From an uncultured Bacilli bacterium (GTDB lineage: Bacteria > Bacillota_I > Bacilli_A > RF39 > UBA660): DNA of 8,835 nt. Shown piece by piece: positions 6,717-8,835 of this stretch. The stretch lies in NCBI GenBank assembly GCA_947624635.1, contig CANQLF010000027.1, positions 1-8,835 on the forward strand, given 5' to 3'. The number at the start of each line of letters is the position of its first letter. Position 1 is the stretch's first letter. The position numbers and the translations under genes were made by a program. Below the pieces are notes generated by a model. The model saw nothing but the letters and a program-made list of their open reading frames with translations, was not told the origin of the DNA and searched no databases.

Positions 6717-6959
6717 CTATTTTCTAAAATCAACTATATTTTCCTCTAAATTTATGCTCATATTATTTATTTGCTGTAATTCTATTCTTTCTTTTTGTGA
6801 TAATTTGTCTCTACATTCTATAAATTTTTGATATAACTCTTCTATTGATAACTTTTCTTTTAATTCAAAATCACAGCTATAATTAGGATTGTTTTTAAAA
6901 TATTCTAAGTATTCTTCATATTTAATATCAAATTTATTTTTTCTATCTGCTCTATCCAT
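6717..6959 (-). CDS. Hypothetical 80-aa protein overlapping the 346-aa gene
   Basis: I do not recognise this small charged protein. It is predicted helical, with NKFDIKYEEYLEYFKNNPN near the N-terminus and a central helix (KEKLSIEELYQKFIECRDKL), one pair of cysteines (29 and 49) and no membrane segment. The only ATG that yields most of the frame, at 6957-6959, lies 55 nt inside the preceding gene in the -1 frame and has no convincing SD (TTGGAATA, about 13 nt away). Translation may depend on coupling with the upstream gene, or the frame may be reached by slippage at the A6 run (6937-6942). Its stop overlaps the SD of the 92-aa gene, which argues that the frame is translated. Confidence 0.65.
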   Translation of the reverse strand: MDRADRKNKFDIKYEEYLEYFKNNPNYSCDFELKEKLSIEELYQKFIECRDKLSQKERIELQQINNMSINLEENIVDFRK

Positions 6960-7945
6960 GGTAATATATTATTCCAATTAGAACTTACATTATTTAAAAT
7001 TTGTTCATAAGTAAGATTATATTCAAAAGATTTAGATAATTTAAATAATATGTCTGTTAATTTTTGTTGACTATCAACTTTAGAAAAAGTCATTCTTGAA
7101 GTTTGTGAAATAGCATTAATTAATTCTAAATTTTTGTTACCAAAACTTATTAAATTTTGTAGTCTATCATTAGAATCACAAAAAACGTCAGGATTCATTA
7201 TCACTAATTTTTTAAATTCTTCTGAATTTAAATTTTTATATTGTTTTGGATCATCAGCTAATGCATATATTAATATTCTATTATATAAATTTTCTCCAAA
7301 GTTATTAATAATTATTGATTTTACTTGCTTCTTTTTAAGATAATCATATTCAAAATTCAAGTAATGTGCTAATAAATCTTCATTATAATTTTTCACTTTT
7401 TCCATTAGTGACGATAAATATTCATAGTCGTTTTTTAAATTATTTGGTAATGATGCAATGTATTCAGGATATTTATTGAAAAATTTTTTTAATTCTTCTA
7501 TAGAATAATTAACTTGAGTAGTAGAACGCAAGGAAACAAAAGGATATTTATCTTGAATGCTTTTTAAAAACTCTTTGTTTTTACTTAAAGCTGGCCCTAT
7601 AAATTCGTAAAATGAGCCCTCTTGTTCTTTTATTTTTTCGTTTTCATTTAATTTTTCTTCCATCTGTTCAATATAATTTTTATCATCTCGTATTTCATTT
7701 GATGCCATTCTTATTAATGAAGGGTTATGTTCTATTAATTTTTTTTGTACATCAATACTTAACTTTTTAAATAAGACATCATCAATTTGCAATTTTAAAT
7801 ATAAACTGTTAAATTCCATAGTTTGTAATAAGATATCAAATAATTCTATATTATCTTTATTTTTTAAAAGTATTTTATCTACTTTATTCGGTTTGTTTTT
7901 TTGAAGATTTGATATGATTTTTTCAACTATTTTTTCTTGATTCAT
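6905..7945 (-). CDS. Hypothetical 346-aa helical repeat protein, DUF4116-like
   Basis: The protein is predicted all-helical and lacks signal peptide and membrane segments. It contains related helical units. Residues 73-98 (HNPSLIRMASNEIRDDKNYI, then EQMEEK) align with 158-183 (KYPEYIASLPNNLKNDYEYL, then SSLMEK). A weaker match lies at 111-133 (FYEFIGPALSKNKEFLKSI). The pattern resembles DUF4116-type repeats of unknown function, but I cannot confirm membership. The C-terminal half is not visibly repetitive. The ATG at 7943-7945 has SD AGGGGA 7 nt upstream. A TTG at 8000-8002 would extend the frame but falls inside the promoter's -35 box, upstream of the transcription start. It is the first gene of a three-gene unit and overlaps the 80-aa gene by 55 nt, an unusually long overlap. 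Confidence 0.78.
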   Translation of the reverse strand: MNQEKIVEKIISNLQKNKPNKVDKILLKNKDNIELFDILLQTMEFNSLYLKLQIDDVLFKKLSIDVQKKLIEHNPSLIRMASNEIRDDKNYIEQMEEKLNENEKIKEQEGSFYEFIGPALSKNKEFLKSIQDKYPFVSLRSTTQVNYSIEELKKFFNKYPEYIASLPNNLKNDYEYLSSLMEKVKNYNEDLLAHYLNFEYDYLKKKQVKSIIINNFGENLYNRILIYALADDPKQYKNLNSEEFKKLVIMNPDVFCDSNDRLQNLISFGNKNLELINAISQTSRMTFSKVDSQQKLTDILFKLSKSFEYNLTYEQILNNVSSNWNNILPWIEQIEKINLILNMKNT

Positions 7946-7952
7946 ATAAATA

Positions 7953-7958
7953 TCCCCT
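7953..7958 (-). promoter_or_regulatory. Ribosome binding site of the 346-aa protein
   Basis: AGGGGA on the minus strand, 7 nt before ATG 7943-7945. It fixes the start and excludes the TTG at 8000-8002. Confidence 0.75.
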
Positions 7959-7972
7959 AATTCTATAATAAA

Positions 7973-8002
7973 ATTATACATAATTTTTAAAACGTTAGTC
8001 AA
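7973..8002 (-). promoter_or_regulatory. Promoter of the 346/80/92-aa gene unit
   Basis: TTGACT (7997-8002), an 18-nt spacer and TATAAT (7973-7978) on the minus strand, with transcription starting near 7966. The spacer begins AACGTTTT, and the -10 continues as TATAATTTTATTA (7966-7978), shared exactly with the promoter at 6391-6420. It lies directly after the intrinsic terminator of the pilin-like gene. Confidence 0.78.
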
Positions 8003-8004
8003 TA

Positions 8005-8032
8005 TTTTAAAAAAGAAAGGTATGACCTTTCT
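8005..8032 (-). terminator. Intrinsic terminator of the pilin-like gene
   Basis: On the minus strand a perfect 8-bp stem AGAAAGGT / ACCTTTCT (8014-8032) with a 3-nt loop is followed by a run of T residues (8009-8014) and further A/T. The stem overlaps the TAG stop codon of the pilin-like gene (8031-8033). It separates that gene from the next promoter. Confidence 0.85.
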
Positions 8033-8540
8033 AATTTATATAATAATCATTTGTTCCTTCAGTTTTATAATTATCACATTTAAAATATGGAGTATAATTT
8101 ATATTTTCTCCGTCCTTTTTAACTAGCACATAGCCTTTGCAATTATCTTTTGACATTTCATCCTTAAGAGTAGAGTCTAATTCAATTAAATGTGTGTTAT
8201 CAACAGTAATTGTATTGTTATCTATTTCATTTTTAAATGCACCTTCAATATATTTCATTGCTGAACTTACCATTTTATCTTCAATTTTTTTATAATCAAT
8301 ATTTTCTTGAACTTCTTCTTTTTTATCTTTTTCTGTATTTTGTTCATTATCATTAATAATACTTTCTTCAGGTATAGTTTCATCAATATTTTCTTCTATT
8401 TGTTCATGTTTTTTCATATTTTCTTTTAAGGTAGTATTTAATCTAATTATTAAAATAGATGCACCAAATAATGCAATCACGATTACACCTACTATTAATA
8501 AATAATCAGTAAGTCCCCATCCTTTATTATTTAGTTTCAA
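8031..8540 (-). CDS. Type IV pilin-like membrane-anchored protein
   Basis: The 169-aa protein has a class III/type IV prepilin-like N-terminus: a short basic leader MKLNNKG, then WGLTDYLLIVGVIVIALFG and a hydrophobic helix to about residue 33. If a prepilin peptidase cuts after Gly7, the mature protein starts with Trp instead of Phe/Met and has Asp rather than the usual Glu at position +5. An acidic linker (about 40-80) leads to a C-terminal domain with C134 in CKGYV and C155 in YFKCDNYKTEG, which could form a disulfide outside the cell. It may be a minor pilin, a pseudopilin or a surface protein using the pilin export path; no pilus ATPase or peptidase is in view. The start is TTG (8538-8540) with SD GAGGGGAT close upstream. 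It has its own promoter (8567-8595) and terminator. Confidence 0.75.
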   Translation of the reverse strand: MKLNNKGWGLTDYLLIVGVIVIALFGASILIIRLNTTLKENMKKHEQIEENIDETIPEESIINDNEQNTEKDKKEEVQENIDYKKIEDKMVSSAMKYIEGAFKNEIDNNTITVDNTHLIELDSTLKDEMSKDNCKGYVLVKKDGENINYTPYFKCDNYKTEGTNDYYIN

Positions 8541-8544
8541 GCTA

Positions 8545-8552
8545 ATCCCCTC
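8545..8552 (-). promoter_or_regulatory. Ribosome binding site supporting a TTG start
   Basis: GAGGGGAT on the minus strand lies 4 nt before TTG 8538-8540. No ATG in frame precedes the prepilin-type leader, so the SD supports TTG initiation. Confidence 0.75.
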
Positions 8553-8566
8553 TTTTCACGTGTCAT

Positions 8567-8595
8567 ATTATATAATATATTACAAATTTTTACAA
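8567..8595 (-). promoter_or_regulatory. Promoter of the pilin-like gene
   Basis: TTGTAA (8590-8595), a 17-nt spacer and TATAAT (8567-8572) on the minus strand. The transcription start falls on a CACGTG palindrome (8557-8562). Three TGTAA words at 8580-8584, 8590-8594 and 8602-8606 overlap and precede the -35, spaced about one helical turn apart, which could be an activator or repressor site or simply A/T-rich chance. Confidence 0.7.
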
Positions 8596-8614
8596 TATTT
8601 ATTACATTTTTTCT

Positions 8615-8654
8615 TTTATGGCAAATATGTAGTTAATTGCATATTTGCCATAAA
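8615..8654. repeat. 15-bp perfect inverted repeat with 10-bp spacer
   Basis: Arms TTTATGGCAAATATG (8615-8629) and CATATTTGCCATAAA (8640-8654) flank TAGTTAATTG. The repeat lies between the stop of the partial gene (8690) and the promoter of the pilin-like gene. Position suggests a terminator for the partial gene, but the minus-strand RNA continues A-rich (AAAAGAAAAAA), not U-rich. It may instead be a regulator's operator or an mRNA 3' stabilising hairpin. Confidence 0.65.
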
Positions 8655-8689
8655 TACTTGTATTATGATAGATAATAATTTAAAATATG

Positions 8690-8835
8690 CTATAAATAAT
8701 TATTGATATATAAATCACAGTCATCTACTTCAATTTTTTCAGCAATACATTTCTTAAAAATTTTAATTTTGTCTTCTTCTGTTACATCAACCCAGTTAAA
8801 TATATTTGGAAATTCATTAAATATTTTAAAATATT
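8690..8835 (-). CDS. C-terminal end of an unidentified protein (partial)
   Basis: The last 47 codons of a gene running off the right edge are open in one minus-strand frame and end at TAG 8690-8692. The peptide includes KIFNEFPNIFNWVDVTEEDK and, near the end, KKCIAEKIEVDDCDLYINNYL split over about residues 27-47. It is acidic, probably helical and has two cysteines. The composition looks coding, like its neighbours, but the fragment is too short to assign a family. It has the same orientation as the other genes; the inverted repeat at 8615-8654 follows it, suggesting that its transcription unit ends before the pilin-like gene. Confidence 0.6.
   Translation of the reverse strand, partial: YFKIFNEFPNIFNWVDVTEEDKIKIFKKCIAEKIEVDDCDLYINNYL

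Noticed and set aside
7134..7343. Plus-strand 69-codon open frame
   Set aside because: It lies wholly inside the 346-aa gene on the opposite strand, has no SD and reads as an AT-rich shadow.
7946..8002. Upstream TTG start for the 346-aa protein
   Set aside because: It falls in the -35 box of the gene's own promoter, upstream of the transcription start, and ignores the AGGGGA SD.
8615..8654. Calling the long inverted repeat a standard intrinsic terminator
   Set aside because: The bases after the stem are A-rich on the minus strand and mixed on the plus strand, so the required U-tract is missing.
4..8835. Alternative genetic code (UGA as Trp)
   Set aside because: All intact genes avoid internal TGA and use TGG for Trp despite low GC, so the standard code fits.
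1..8835. tRNA or rRNA genes, CRISPR array, insertion sequence, prophage or defence genes
   Set aside because: No cloverleaf, regularly spaced repeats, transposase, integrase, nuclease or helicase motifs were seen on either strand.

Overview
The window reads as chromosome from a low-GC Firmicutes-type bacterium with very AT-rich accessory DNA. It uses the standard bacterial code: every intact gene reads through without internal TGA, and tryptophan is TGG. The S12 protein carries the N-terminal insertion typical of Gram-positive bacteria, and most starts have strong Shine-Dalgarno (SD) sites. The style (SIMPL protein, a pilin-like GWG protein, very low GC outside ribosomal genes) suggests an uncultured Bacilli/Mollicutes-like gut lineage, but that placement is inference. 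Every gene I accept lies on the minus strand, so transcription runs from position 8835 towards 1.

Region A (1-3154) is the str operon: rpsL (S12), rpsG (S7) and fusA (EF-G), driven by a near-consensus promoter at 3126-3154. The leader of about 95 nt carries a 13-bp AT-rich hairpin. S12 has Ile in place of the near-invariant Pro of the KDLPGVRYH motif.

Region B (3151-3774) is decayed. It holds a cytidine deaminase gene (cdd) broken by a +1 frameshift in front of its Cys-Ala-Glu zinc motif, and a 61-residue fragment resembling the N-terminus of phosphoribosylanthranilate isomerase (trpF). The stop codon of that fragment lies inside the -35 box of the rpsL promoter.

Region C (3819-6420) is a candidate operon from a promoter at 6391-6420. 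In order it encodes a 175-aa soluble protein, a 314-aa membrane protein whose N-terminal domain resembles the 175-aa protein, a 110-aa hypothetical and a SIMPL/DUF541 protein. Region D (6428-8002) is a second unit from a similar promoter: a 346-aa repeat-containing helical protein, an 80-aa protein overlapping its end by 55 nt, and a 92-aa protein. I see no terminator between D and C, so they may be co-transcribed.

Region E (8005-8835) holds a type IV pilin-like protein with a TTG start, its own promoter and a clear intrinsic terminator. Upstream are a 15-bp inverted repeat and the C-terminal end of an unidentified gene running off the window.

Nothing here is a recognisable defence, mobile or CRISPR system. 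The most plausible undescribed unit is region C (membrane protein, soluble paralogue, SIMPL protein), but no function can be read from sequence alone.
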